Assembly: GCA_037074765.1 (NCBI GenBank)
Contig: JBAMDO010000048.1
Span: forward strand, 62,001-126,000
DNA: 64,000 nt
DNA from: Mansonella perstans
Taxonomy: Eukaryota; Nematoda; Chromadorea; Rhabditida; Onchocercidae
Direction: 5' to 3'
Under the pieces are notes generated by a model, which was given only the letters and a program-made list of their open reading frames with translations, did no database searches and was not told the DNA's origin. The position numbers and the translations under genes were made by a program. Position 1 is the first letter of the stretch. Each line of letters begins with the position of its first letter. This document shows, in pieces, positions 37,462-50,100 of this stretch.

Positions 37462-38311
37462 TATCCTCAGGAATCACGGAGAATGATAGCTGTCGTTTTT
37501 GTTGGTAATTTACATGATTATTTGTCCGAAAACAGCTGATCGAACATTTTGGAACGACTCTTTTTGTTTTACACATTTGTAATTTTCAACTTGTCCATGC
37601 TGAAAGTCTTGGTTCTTGGTAGTCATATTCCTATTTCTACCTCGACTGATGCATATTTTACCGTTCTTCAGTCTATTTTGGATAAATTTCAATCTGGAAA
37701 TACTTTCTATGTATTTTTTATGTGAGAGTAATTGAAGATTTGAGGACTGATAATGGGAAGGATTTTGCTTTTGCGACATTCAAAGAGTGTTAAAAGGCAT
37801 CCGTTAAGAGTGCAAAAAGAAACAATGTAGGTTACACGGAAGCGTCAATTAACTATTTTTTTAAGTTTGGATATACGCGGTTCTTAACATTTATTCCAAT
37901 TACTATGCTGAGAATGTACTGTTCAGGGTTTTAATCTTTATGAATAGCTTTTTTAAAAGAATCGCAGATAAAGAATCAAAATTATCAGTGTTCACTGAGA
38001 ACTGCTGCGAAACAACGCATCGGTCACATGCAGTATGATAACAGCGTGAAGAAAGCATCAAGAATGTTCGCAAAATTTAAAAAAAGGGGGTTGAAAGCGT
38101 TTCTATGGCATAATTTTTTATATTGCAGGTTATGTGTTTTATCCATATTTGTTAGTCCTACAACCTTTAATATTATTTTTGGGATGAATAATTTTCTGGA
38201 AATTGAGCAATGTGATCGACAAGCGAATACAACTGTAGATAACAACACCATAAATTCATGCTGAAATTAAATTTTAGAATAGGTGAATGAATACATATTC
38301 TCTCCATAACC

Positions 38312-38354
38312 TGGCCCAGTGGTCACCGTAAACGTGCCTGTCAGGGTTCAATTC
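38312..38354 (+). other. tRNA-like internal promoter pair (A box and B box), probably a tRNA-derived relic
   Basis: TGGCCCAGTGG at 38312-38322 fits the RNA polymerase III A-box consensus (TRGCNNAGYNGG, with one base missing). GGTTCAATTC at 38345-38354 fits the B box (GGTTCRANNCC) except its last base. The distance between box starts is 33 bases, shorter than in an ordinary tRNA (about 44), and no good acceptor stem could be drawn. It is not called as a functional tRNA; a decayed tRNA pseudogene or SINE head fits better. Confidence 0.3.
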
Positions 38355-39030
38355 TGTGTGAATGTCGGATAACCTTTTTAGGAAAACATCTTTAAAATAA
38401 TGAGGAAAGTTCTGAACCAAATTTATTGAATTTACGACAAGTAGAGAAGTGAATAAGAATTCGAGGAGCATTTGCATGACATGAAGATTTCACAACAGCA
38501 AAGAACGACGATCATAAAAAAATAACCCGTTGGAATGGAAAGCAAGTCTTGTTACATCAGAAATTAAACACTGGCAAATAGAAAATCACGTTGATATTTT
38601 TATCTTGCATGCTTCGGAAAGTTACCGAATTGCGAAGACAGATCATATCAGAAAGATCAAAAACATAAAATATTTCACACATCGAATACTAATTACCTGA
38701 AGCATGAATCCCGAAAGTTCGAAGGTAAAGCATTAGGATCCTATTTATTTATTTATGGGAGTACAGCATTAAACCCTCAGATAATCTTTTACTTTAGCTG
38801 ACCTTCACAATATTCTCTGTTTCTTTGTTGTGACTTATGCTAATTACAAATCTCTATCAGCTGTAATAACAGGGATCTGTGCAATTTTTCTATTATATTT
38901 ATTGACGCATACTACGCATCCAACTTGGCGGGATTGAGACTTCAGATTATCACTAACAATAAATGCATGTACATTCACCGCGTACACATACTCTGTTGTC
39001 ACTTATAAACATAAAAATAGCTTGTGTCAC

Positions 39031-40036
39031 CTTTCCGGATTCCACATCAATAACAATGTACTGATAATTATATATTTAGCATTTAGCCGCCCAAATATAG
39101 CACTTCCACCTATAATTACATAATTATGACCTTAAGGGAAATAATGCGGTATTCAGTCATATTCTAAGAAGGAGAAATTTGTTGGAATTTTAGTGTTCTA
39201 GCACTATAGTACTGGAATTTTTTTCAATCTAAAATTTTCCATTTATTAGATATCAATTGGTTAACTCACCAGATATGTCATCTACGACATAATCCTTTGC
39301 AAAATTTATGTCACTGGTATTCTGCTTGGAAAAAACGTTCGTCGAAGCACCGGATCCGCCCTGTATTTCTTTTGAAATCCATCGCTGTGCTTGCCTGGCG
39401 GTCGAATGAAGCGCTTCACGACCAGAAAATGTACTTGAAAAACTTGTCTCCAGAGAGTCCACCGCAGCCCTCTACAAAATTTGGATTGCATTATTTTACC
39501 CGAATCATCAGCATTTTCTCGAAGATTAGTACTAAAATATTAAAATAGTTATCAACTCTTCCAAAATTTAATGGTGCAAACTGCTAACCATAGAGTCATT
39601 TCCAAGTTCTCGAAATGAGAAATCACCCTCAACCCCATCTATCGCTAACTGCCTGACATACTCTAGTCGCATCAAATCAAAACCGTGTTTTTCAGCGAAC
39701 TTCTGTGATTCATTGTTCACCCTGTCGATATCCTGGAAATAAATATCCTTTAACATAGCAAACTCTAGAAATTAAAAACTTTTGTCACTCACATCACTAT
39801 TTCACCGCAGCATTTTTACAATAACATTTGTCGAAACTCTAGATGCAATGAGAATTACTGTTTACTGACGTGGTGATCGAAGTGTCCAGATAATTGATAT
39901 ACTGACTTACTTGCTTTGTTTTTGCATTATCAGTTGCAGATGGCTTTATACGACGATTTCGAGACCAATTTTTTTTTTCAGTTCTTTCTGCTTCCGATGA
40001 CTTCAACGCCGTAGATTTCGCATTTATCCCTAGCAT
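39031..40036 (-). CDS. Unrecognised protein, 5' three exons plus one possible further exon
   Basis: Exons in transcription order: 40036-39911 (starting ATG), 39732-39589 and 39471-39270, all with GT-AG sites and compatible phases, 157 codons so far. A fourth exon at 39109-39031 has a good acceptor and fits the phase, but further exons and a stop were not resolved. The first exon is rich in Lys, Ser and Arg (for example KKNWSRNRRIKPS) and could hold a nuclear signal. The second is charged and helical (FAEKHGFDLMRLEYVRQLA, then DFSFRELGNDSM). The third is Ser-, Thr- and Gln-rich (SFSSTFSGREALHSTARQAQ). No domain was recognised. The gene starts 204 bases downstream of the ephrin stop on the same strand, so it could be a separate gene or, less likely, downstream exons of a longer ephrin transcript. 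Confidence 0.5.
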
Positions 40037-40190
40037 ATTACTTTAAACTTCGATTCATGATATTTGCTGATATGTGAAAAATCATGCATAAGTATCAGCT
40101 CGGAATTTTTCGGATGATGGACATCTGTTTAATAAGGCGGTCGTCTTTTCCTAAGATTTCGAGGAACAGTTTACCCCAGACAGTAATATC

Positions 40191-40336
40191 CAGCAGCAAG
40201 GAATGATGTTAAATGCTAAACTGTCGGACGTTCTATAGTTTAATAATTTATTATTAAAAACAAAGTTATTATTCGAGTTTCAAAAAACAAAAACTTTAAA
40301 GTTAAATTCAATTTTAGTCCTTCCAGTTTCACTGCC
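40191..40336. repeat. Copy B of the 145-bp shared sequence, overlapping the ephrin stop
   Basis: Partner of 37316-37461. It covers the last 30 or so codons of the ephrin terminal exon, the TAA at 40240-40242 and about 50 bases of 3' flank. Confidence 0.7.
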
Positions 40337-41133
40337 TTTTCAAGAACCAACAGCATATTTAGTTCACTACCTTCTTCAGAAGTTGGATAAGAATGATCAT
40401 TCAAAGGCCGAACATCGATACGCAACCTCATATTCGCAGTAACACAAAGTCCCAACCTGGTGTTGTTCATGCCTTCTGTGGATCCATTTGATGTAGCTAA
40501 AATTTTGATTTCCAAATAATGACGCAACAATAGGATGCTATGAAATACTACAGTTGATTAAAAAATGAAAAGTTTCATTAACGCATAATATATTTTGTAA
40601 GTTGAAATTCAATAAATTTTGTGAAACTACAAAAAAACTAACAAATGAAATAATATGATCGACCCGGCTGATACTCGAAGCCGTTTGGTAAAGGAGAAAA
40701 TTGGCGGAAAACAATTTTATAAGTAATAGATGTCGTTGCCAGAGGCGAATCGCATACGAGAAATGCCTGCGAACGGCTGTCCAATTCACAGCTCATAAAT
40801 GATAAATCAGATACCTGGCAAATGATTTAATTTTGAAGATATATCAATTATTATGTTTACAAAAAAAGCTAGATATAATGAACGCTAGTTTGGAGTTCCT
40901 TCATAGTTATACAGCTCAAAGTGATATAAAAAGTAATATAAATTTAAGTGTATGAAGATAGTTTGTTGGGTTTTTTTACCTGATGGACGATAAGTTGCTC
41001 ATACTTATCAACATTATCATGAATACTATATGTAGGACAAACTATTTCCATCGAATCCATGGCATCTACTTCGATATAAGCAGCGCCAACACCAATTTCT
41101 GCATCTTGTGGGAATAATGAAGGATCAGTAAAT
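40240..41133 (-). CDS. Ephrin (Eph receptor ligand), 5' exon missing
   Basis: Three exons in transcription order: 41133-40980, 40814-40643 and 40496-40240, about 194 residues, GT-AG and in phase. Ephrins are cell-surface ligands of Eph receptor tyrosine kinases that steer cell and axon migration; nematode ephrins are GPI-anchored. Most of the receptor-binding domain is here: RFTDPSLFPQ (the end of the WNxxNxRF block), EVDAMDSMEIVCPTY, YEQLIVHQV, MSCELDS, AFLVCDSP, YKIVFRQFSPLPNGFEYQPG and RSYYFISTSNG, then GLCVTANM. The four conserved cysteines are present (VCP, SCE, VCD, LCV). After a Ser/Glu-rich spacer the protein ends in a hydrophobic tail with no cytoplasmic domain, compatible with a GPI signal though interrupted by charged residues. 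The signal peptide and first strand must be in one or more exons upstream, beyond 41134; I did not find them. Confidence 0.85.
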
Positions 41134-44100
41134 CTACAACAAATTTCCAAGGTAAATGATCATTTCCTCTACCTTTTTAATGCTTTTTTTTGGTAGCAAT
41201 AAAAATGTTAAATGAAAGCAAGAAAAGTTTTTTTTTTTCTTTCTTTTTTCAAAATTTGTTAGCACAATTTTGGAAAAATCGAACTTTCTTTCAGATAGTA
41301 GCTTTTAGTAGCTACAAAAGAAATCATCTATATGCAGTTTTCTTTCAATGATATAAAACGAAAAGATGCAAATCTGTAGAAAATTTACAGAAAAAAAATC
41401 TTGCTTTAATAATCTTTCAATAAACAATAATATAGAGTTATAAATCTTCGGCTTAAAATATTTCTGTCCGATTGCTAATACTATCGATTATAGTTTGGTA
41501 AAAAGTAATGCAAATTTCAAAGTATTTCGTATTTCGATAAACTGTGGGATATCCTCTTAAAAACTAATATTTTTTTGATGTAACAATTGAAAAGATGCTT
41601 AGATTAAAAAAATGAACAAGCTGATTTACTATAATACTTTGATCTGCAATAATTTGATAAAACTGAATGGAAGAAAATTAAAATTATTCTCAGCTTTTAT
41701 TTCTGCACCTTTAATTGAATAAACTAGATGATAAATCCAATCAAGCTTTTTCTGAACAATGAGTTAGTAATCAATCCTGTCAGATAGCAGCCACACAGAA
41801 TACGGCATACATTCCGAAAATCGTGGATTAGTACTTCTCCTTACTTGATGCTAACATTAGAAATGTTGTTAAATCGTAGACTAACACTTTTTCTACCGCT
41901 AAAATGCTTATTGAGAAACCCAGTTTTTTATGGTACTTCCCGCACTTTGCTTAACTGGAGTTACAGAATTCACTTGGTGAGGATTCATGATTCGATCAAT
42001 TGTTGGCAAATACGTGGACTAGGGCAGGAGATACAGAAGCAATGAAAACTCCAGATACAGCTTGTAGGATTTAAAAATCCAAAATTGCTTATTCAATCAT
42101 CCTTTCATTGGATTTCCCTTTCACTCTATTCTTTGATATAAATTCGGATATTTAAGCTTAACTAATTCATCATCTATCCCCTCATTAGTGAACAAGAAAA
42201 TTTTTATTTCAAACAAAAATTGGGAAATGTATATAAATTTCAACAGCCATCTTCTCAAATTTCAAAGCGAACTAGCGAAATACCAAACAATGCCCATTTT
42301 GAATAGCAAAGAGTGGTCTACAACTAGATGCTCCTAATAATTGAAAAAAGTGAAGAATAGCAAAGATCTGGCAGAAAGACTGCAAAATTAGTATAAAGAA
42401 AACTGGAACAGCTGCAATACAATGTTATTTTAGTAAAATGACAAAAGCATGGTAGATGTAAACATCATCCGCTCTAAAATCCTGCTCCGCATCCTCATAT
42501 TTTATTCATCAGGACAGGGATAGAACTAACTATTCGGTGGTATTAATCTTTTTAAATACATCGATACAATAGCTCTCAAATGTCGTATTTTCTTATCTTG
42601 GTTTGTTTACTTCATTTTCTCAATTAGCTTTCAAGTATTAGATGTGAGTGGGTAAAAAGAGAAAGACTTCACATACATTAATAAATGCTTACTTTAAATC
42701 CTTCCAGTGAAAAACAAAGTAAGGACACCAGAGATTGAAGCGAAAGAAGTCTAGAAATGATATAAACGACATTAACTATTTCAGTAATAAGTCTGAACTT
42801 ATTCTTCTATGTTGAACGTATAACCGTAAATCCCTTAAGTGATGGGCATTTAGTCAATCAATCAGATAACAATGTATGATAATCCATAAATATGCAGCAC
42901 CAAAATCCATCTTTTGAGAAGATTCTCTGTTTGCAACTATTGGCCTGACATCACTCATTATTGTCATTTGACAGTAATTACAGACATTATCAGTAACCAT
43001 CAATGTCATTATCATTGCGATGACTGTGACTGCAACTTATTTGTTCAGCAAATATTAATGTGTTGTTCGTTTGCATCAATCGATTACTACTGTAGTGTTT
43101 CTAAACATCACAGTAATTTTAAATACAATTTAATATCTAACTTCAAGATATCATGATTCTTCTCTTTAGAAACAGATAAATTTACGTATTTATCTGATTA
43201 TGGTTCGCCCCCCAACATTTTAATTCTCTGCTTACAAATTTACTTTCAATTGACTTTTAATTATTATTCTTCTCATTCTTTCCTTTCCCATTGCTTACAT
43301 ACGTTTCAGTGATTTCAAAAATTCTGAGCGTGCACATTTTTTGTAACTAAAAATAATTGTATCACTAAAAACTTTATTCTGCAAGAATAAACTCATCATT
43401 ATCCATGATTCTGCTTTGCAAACTAATTTATTCGTAAGAAAAGCTGAAGTGAGGTAATAGGAACACAAGAGGACACCCTTGTTCTTGTTCTAGATTATAT
43501 AGTGAAAACAACGAAATAGGAGAAATGTCTAGAGAAAAAAGACATATTACAGATAATTTAGCTAATTTAATGAATATACTCCAGTTCTTCAAAAAGATAA
43601 ACCAACTGAAGAGTTTTGAATGGATAACTTCACTAGGCAGAAGCATACCCAAAAATTCCGATTCTTATCGGTGTTCAATCAGATCAATTAGTCGTTTCTT
43701 TTTAATCACATAATTTCATCTCAAAACTACTGTTCATATCCAGAAAATTGTCCTCCAACAAAAATTGCTGTTTAATCATGCATACCAAATTTCTTGCTCA
43801 TTTGAAAGTTGAACTTTACCTCCACTTGCTTTACTTTATCAGCTCTCAGAGTCTGAACCTTGATAATGATATGAGCTTGTAATTTGAGGGGTTTCGGTGT
43901 CCTGAATCGATTGCATTTTTTCCGGACGTTTCACCGCCCAGACCAATATTATTTACAGTTTATGTATATGTATTTGAGGAATACACAATATAACTCATAT
44001 TAAGCGGGCGAAAAGCTCGGTTCCATCCATTTTGGCTCAATTCGTCTCAACCAGTTTTGAATTTTTTGTAACCTTGTTTCCCACCACTTCAAAACTTACT

Positions 44101-47100
44101 TTAACTTGGCAATTTCCCGAGAGTTATTTACCATAATGAACTAAAAAAGGTCTCATCTTAAAAATTATTCGAATTTAACGCATATTATGGAAACAAATAT
44201 ATTTCTGCTAAAATTATGGGAACGTTCATGAATTAGCCTTGACATGGCAAAAAATGGGAAAAAAATAAATTAGAATTGTAATGCAGCCAGAAATTTACAG
44301 CCTCATTTTGTTCGAGAGGACATTCTTTCATTTCTTTAAGGATTACCAACCAGAAGCATAGCAATACTTATTTTAATTAATTGTTTCGTCTAGGCTAAAA
44401 TATCATTGCAACGACATTTTATGATCTTTTGTTGCTGTCTGCAAGGAAATGGAAAATCAAGAATTTTAAATTGTGTTAGACGAAGTTGGGAATGTTGCTC
44501 AGATACCTTAAAAGCATTTTATAATGTCGGGGATGCCTGATGAATCAAGATGGTAGCATAAGTCAGCGTTTTTAATGTAATGAATGTTAATGTCAGATTT
44601 GAATTATTTAATGCATTTTTCCAGTTGCAAAAACTAACAAGTTGTTCATTTAATTCCAAGACAAAACTTCACCTAAATTTAACGTTCTATTATCAAGAGA
44701 GACTCTTTTTTGATATAAGTGAAATTTTAATTCTATTATTGTACTTTTTTCCTGAAACAGTGATAGAAATATAGCGACTTTCAGTTTAAACAAACATTAA
44801 TTATTTGTGGTCCCTCTTACATCATGTTTACAACCAAACATTCCAATCAAATACTACACACTGCTTTTTTAAATTGATACTAATCATTACAACAATTAAT
44901 AAATCCTTAAGCTCTAATACCGAGTTTCATTTTGGTAATTATTCTACTTTCTTCACAGATCTCATCCATAAACTGTTCCATCACAAATCTTAAAGCATTG
45001 CTAGTTCTTCAGCGGTTTCTTTGAGCAGTGATTTTTCTGCTCAGTAAAATTAAACGGACTCGTCATATAAACAAACAGACATAGCTTTTATGCTAGTTAT
45101 TGACAACATGCCTAATAAATGTCAATCTAGATATTATACTCTGTAGACCATAAAATATTCATAATGCTGCTACTGGAAGTCTAACATACCGTTAATCTAC
45201 AGCTTAGCATCGAACTAACTCTCCAAAAATATTACATACCTTTTTGCTTTTCAACATATCATTAATAATCATTCAAAACCTATATCATATATGTGCAGAA
45301 GCTTCTGTGATGCGGCAACTTCAAAAAAAAATCTAGTTTCACCCGGATCGCTTGATATGATTTCATTTACTTCAGGGGACCGTAACTGAGATTCAGAAAA
45401 ATAATAAAAGAGAATTGCTACTTTTTGAAATATATCACCGGAATCTTATCAGCAGTCTCGAAACTATAGTTCTGTTTTATTTGAAACAATGATTGTGATG
45501 TGGAAACAATGAGAAATCCACGAATCAGAAAAATTGTGAACTATACTGAAGAAATGTCAAAATCTTAAAAAACTAGCGAGTATCGGAATACCAATCAGCA
45601 TTTAATATGTTGTGACAACAATCTGTAATATCATTCGTTGCAATGATATTATTAATTTTATGATAAATATCAATGGCAGCAGCTGCAGAATTGAAAGAGC
45701 TCGGGAAGGGTCAAATAGACATTTGACGGTACTGTAAAATGTCATATCGAATTGCACAAAGTAACTGGTCCGACCTAATACCTCTAGATGACATTTCACA
45801 AATCCTTTTTGACATCCAGTTACTGACTAGAACATTTTCCAGTAAGGCATCACTTGCGGTAGTCCTCTATAATACTGTTACTCTCTCACAAAAGCTTACA
45901 CGCAGACAATGCTTGATTTGGTAGAAAAGCGCAAGTCGGTACCCGTCTTCCTTTCTTTCATTGACAATAAATCTTCATCAGGAAAAAGCTCTTTGTACCA
46001 TCTGGTAGAACTGTAAAATGGCATTTTTCCTTGCTTCTTTGTATTCGGTATCGCTTCCTTTTACACTATCACAACAGAGCATGGCATTCTATTCATGTTC
46101 CACAGCTAAGATTAATTCCTGATTAAACTAATGCCCATAATTAGGCAAGTTAAGTTAATTCCTAATTAAAGTCAATTAACATTATAAGCACACAACTATC
46201 TGAATGATTACTTCTTTTCCATCCTGCATCAAATAACACGAAATATTGAAAATTATTATAAAAGATTTACAAATATAGAAAGTGGAACCTAGAAGCAATT
46301 TCCAGGTTAATCCTTATTTGAATATGTCTCTCTCTATTCTTTGTTCAACACTTCCAATATCCTCATTCATTCATTTCAAGTGGATGCGAGAAGTATCGCG
46401 TATTTTCAGTCGTGCACTCTATCTCTCCCTTTCTCCCCCTCAGAAAGTTTCTCAAATGACATTAAGACATCGTAAATAACAATCATCATTAGATGTATGA
46501 AATTCAAAGTCCGTATATTTTCGGACTCAAATTTTAGATTTCATTAACTATGAACGGGAATTTAATTTAAAAGTTTTTTTTATAGTGTTGAAAATGCAGA
46601 AATTTGGTTTAGATTCTGTGGATCATTGGAATCATTGCATTCATTCATTTATGCATTTTGAGCCATTCCATGACTAGGTCATTCAATTGTAACCTCCTAT
46701 AGCGTGTTTCTTCAGACAATAGCTTCGATTAAACGAGTATTTGGTGCTTAGGAAGGATCAATTTGCATAAATGTAATTGCCTCAATGGGAATATATCCAT
46801 GAATAGTGTAGAACAATAAGAGTATGCATTGTGACCTTTTCAAATAGTTGAACTAGCAGCCTTTTTAACCAATCCCTTTCACTATTAATTGATGACAGCT
46901 ATTCATTATAAATCGTGCTGCAAATCCAGAAATCCGGGATTGCTTTCAAAAAATGATCGAACAAAAGAAAATCTAAATTCTTAGATGCATCATTGCTTCC
47001 GACCTAAATTGCGAAATAAATTTCTAAAATTTAAAACTTGTAATCTACCGATCGAAAGAAGTTAACAACCATCACCCCACTTAAAAAAAAAAATTTGTAA

Positions 47101-50100
47101 CGAAATTCAAATGCAACAATTTTTATCATTTCTGTTTCCACCACTTTTTTCGAGTGACCATTGGACTGCACTAATTAATACCGTCAAAAAAATTCTAATT
47201 ATAGAAAAAAGTAAGAAAAGCTAATTAATAAAATAAAACTTATATTAACTATGCAACTTTATTCTATTTTTATTACTTTCTGCATGCTTTTAAGGTTTTA
47301 CAAGTCTTAGCAAATTCGGCATCACTTTTTAGTTATATTCAATGATCGCCTCAATGACAAATAGTACTCCGCAAAATTATTCAATGAATTATTCTTAAAA
47401 ATGCCAAACTTTAAAATGAGAAGTGGGGAATACTTTCGAAAGATTCGTTCTATCTCTTTCGGCTTTGAAACTTTATACACACCTGTAATATTCCAATGCG
47501 ATGTATCATTTGAACTCCGATGTAATTATGTCTTCTTTCCTTGGTTCCACTTTTCAAACTTTTTAATATCAATTGCACCAAGGTGTGTTTGATGCTTAGC
47601 AACTCAAACGTGTGTAGGTGGTGTCTTTGGACCTTTATTCATGATGTGTGGTGTTTAGCACAGGTGCAATTATATCAATAACGGGAATTTAATCAAGGTG
47701 TCAAATCAATTTCTGATACGATCCACATACTTCCCCTATCTTTCTTGGGAGCCAGAAAGGGATCGACACTTGAAGGTTAGTATATAAGATTGACCACACC
47801 CCGTTAGAAAGAAAGATAAGGATATTCATACTCTTCGCAGTAATCCCAACCAAATTACTTTCAAGAGGAAAAAGGCTTACGCAAAGGTGGAATGCATTGT
47901 GAAGTTACTGAGAGAGCCAATTCCTTTCTCGAGTTCTCAATCTTCCGTTTGGCCTTCAATAATTTAGGTGAGAGATAATCAGTTTCTCGGACCATTTTTC
48001 ACTACAATATAACCCATTTCTTTTCCCATAAGTTTGTATTAAATAACCACTTTTGATCTCATCTCCTAATTTGTTCACCTTAATCTCTAACGATGAATGG
48101 TTGTTACTTATCATGCGCACATCGCTCACAGCTTATTTCAGTGATTCACTATATTTGTCCAAGACTCGGATTAATATTGAGTTTCAGTCATTAACCTCAG
48201 CAAAAATTTAGGTCAGTCTGGGCAATCCAGCCGACCGGTTCCAAATATATCCAAATCAATGATACATTTCTTTTTTCGTCGATTGAATGTAATATTTTAA
48301 GTTAACAGCTGATAATCATTACAGAAGTCGGTCAAAATAATATATCATAAACAAAGCTAGCGCGTAGATTAATAAAACGTTTGATTATTATAAAAGCAAA
48401 ATAATGAAGCCCGCTACTAGGCTAAAACGTAAAGCGAATTCAAAAGTCATGAAAAAATCTTCATCAAACGACATATTTACTATAATCAAAACTATTGCTA
48501 CAATCAATTCATATATTTTTCCAAAATAATCTGGGATGTGTGTCCTGCAAATAGATAAAAGATTTCCATCTGTTAAATTTTTAACTAAATTTTGCACTCT
48601 ATTTCAAGCGGGGATCATCTAAATCCCAAAAAAATTTTTTTCCTGAAGCAGAATTTTTTTTGATTCTAACCTATTTAACGCTACGCTATCAACTACTACT
48701 TAGGCCAATATGCATATGCCTATTTAATCCATGTAACCCTCTCTCTCCCAGCCACATAAAATCTGTAACTAATGAGACTAGTAATCAAAAGGGACAGGTT
48801 AATTAGTGAAAACCTTCCTAATTTTGATCTCTCATTGATATCCCAGCTGCTCTTAAATCTTCATTACTTTTTTTCCGGAATAATCTGGCATTTATAAGAG
48901 GAAGCAAACTATAATTAAAGCGAATTGAAAAGATATTCCGCTGTTCAAGGCTAAAAGAGAATGTACCTGCACTATGTTATTAATGCAGAAGGCATAATGA
49001 ATTAATTCAGTTACCGAAGATTATGCGTAATTTGGTAATGAACAATTGCGATGAAAAAAAAAAAGTACTAATTAAGTCAAATAAAACAAAAATAATTTGT
49101 TTACAGAATGCCCTTATAAAAAAAAGGTAAAAAAGAATAAGATGATTTAAAGGTGATTAGGCCGGATGACCTTCAACGAATGAAATAATCGCCATTGAAG
49201 CAAATAAGACGCCAACATTCATTATAAAATATCCTTTCCATTTAGCCATCTATCTTTTATGGCTACGTCCTCCTCTTTTGATAAAATGATATTCATGTCG
49301 TGTGTTTGTAGGCCCTCTGCCAATAGCGATGAACAAAAAGAGTAAAAAGGTGATAGAAGCTGCTGCCTTTATAGGTAGACGATAAATGATTGGCCCTGGT
49401 CAACGTTACAGATGACCCAACAACACGGTATCGACAAAAGCGCTACCATTTTTAAATTACACCTCGTTTCACTTTATTTCACTCCTTTTATGCGCACTTT
49501 CAATACAAGACAAATATTGCGCTCAAAATACAACATAACAATAATCGAGCATTGGATGGATGATATATCTAACAAATGCCCATTAAACGGGCAGAAATTA
49601 ATCACATTAAGCATTTCATGCTTCCTTGGTTTTATTATTTCCGCCCCAACACAACAAAAACCTTTACCAATGCTCAAAATTCTATTCCTAACTCCTTCTC
49701 TCTCTCTTTCTCCCCCATTACACAACTTTCCTGCAGAAAAGCTACCTCAAGTAATGTCTAAATGAGTTTTTTTTTTGACTCGGACATAGAATAATTTCAT
49801 TTAAATTAACAAATTAAGCGCTGGAAAAAGTCCTATTAGGCAATGACTGATATAATAAAAATGACTGGTAGAAAAGGTTCGATTGGTTTTTGAAATGTTA
49901 AGAAATAAATTTACTGTTTATTGAATCAATATGTTATTTAGAAATCACTAGTTGTTTCATATAATTTTAAATTTGCATAAATTTTCATAGAGAACTAAAC
50001 CGTTAGCAAAGCGCTAATAATTAAGATGCAAGAATTATGTAGTATGGCCAAGCTAAGATTTGATTGAGTACTGCACATTCTAATGGCACACAAATAATAG

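Larger units (their letters stand above)
35820..39030. other. Intergenic stretch upstream of UQCRC2
   Basis: AT-rich. It contains a 23-bp direct repeat (36098-36143), poly-A/T runs (near 36711-36725 and 37255-37271), a roughly 145-bp copy of the ephrin 3' end (37316-37461), a short plus-strand peptide that resembles a retroelement integrase block (near 37731-37793), and a tRNA-like A-box/B-box pair (38312-38354). No complete gene could be built. Confidence 0.4.

Noticed and set aside
43525..46479. Several 60-75 codon frames on both strands
   Set aside because: Short, overlapping on both strands, without motifs or splice partners.
49412..49765. Plus-strand open frame of 117 codons
   Set aside because: No family similarity, and an 83-codon frame overlaps it on the other strand, typical of chance ORFs in low-stop sequence.
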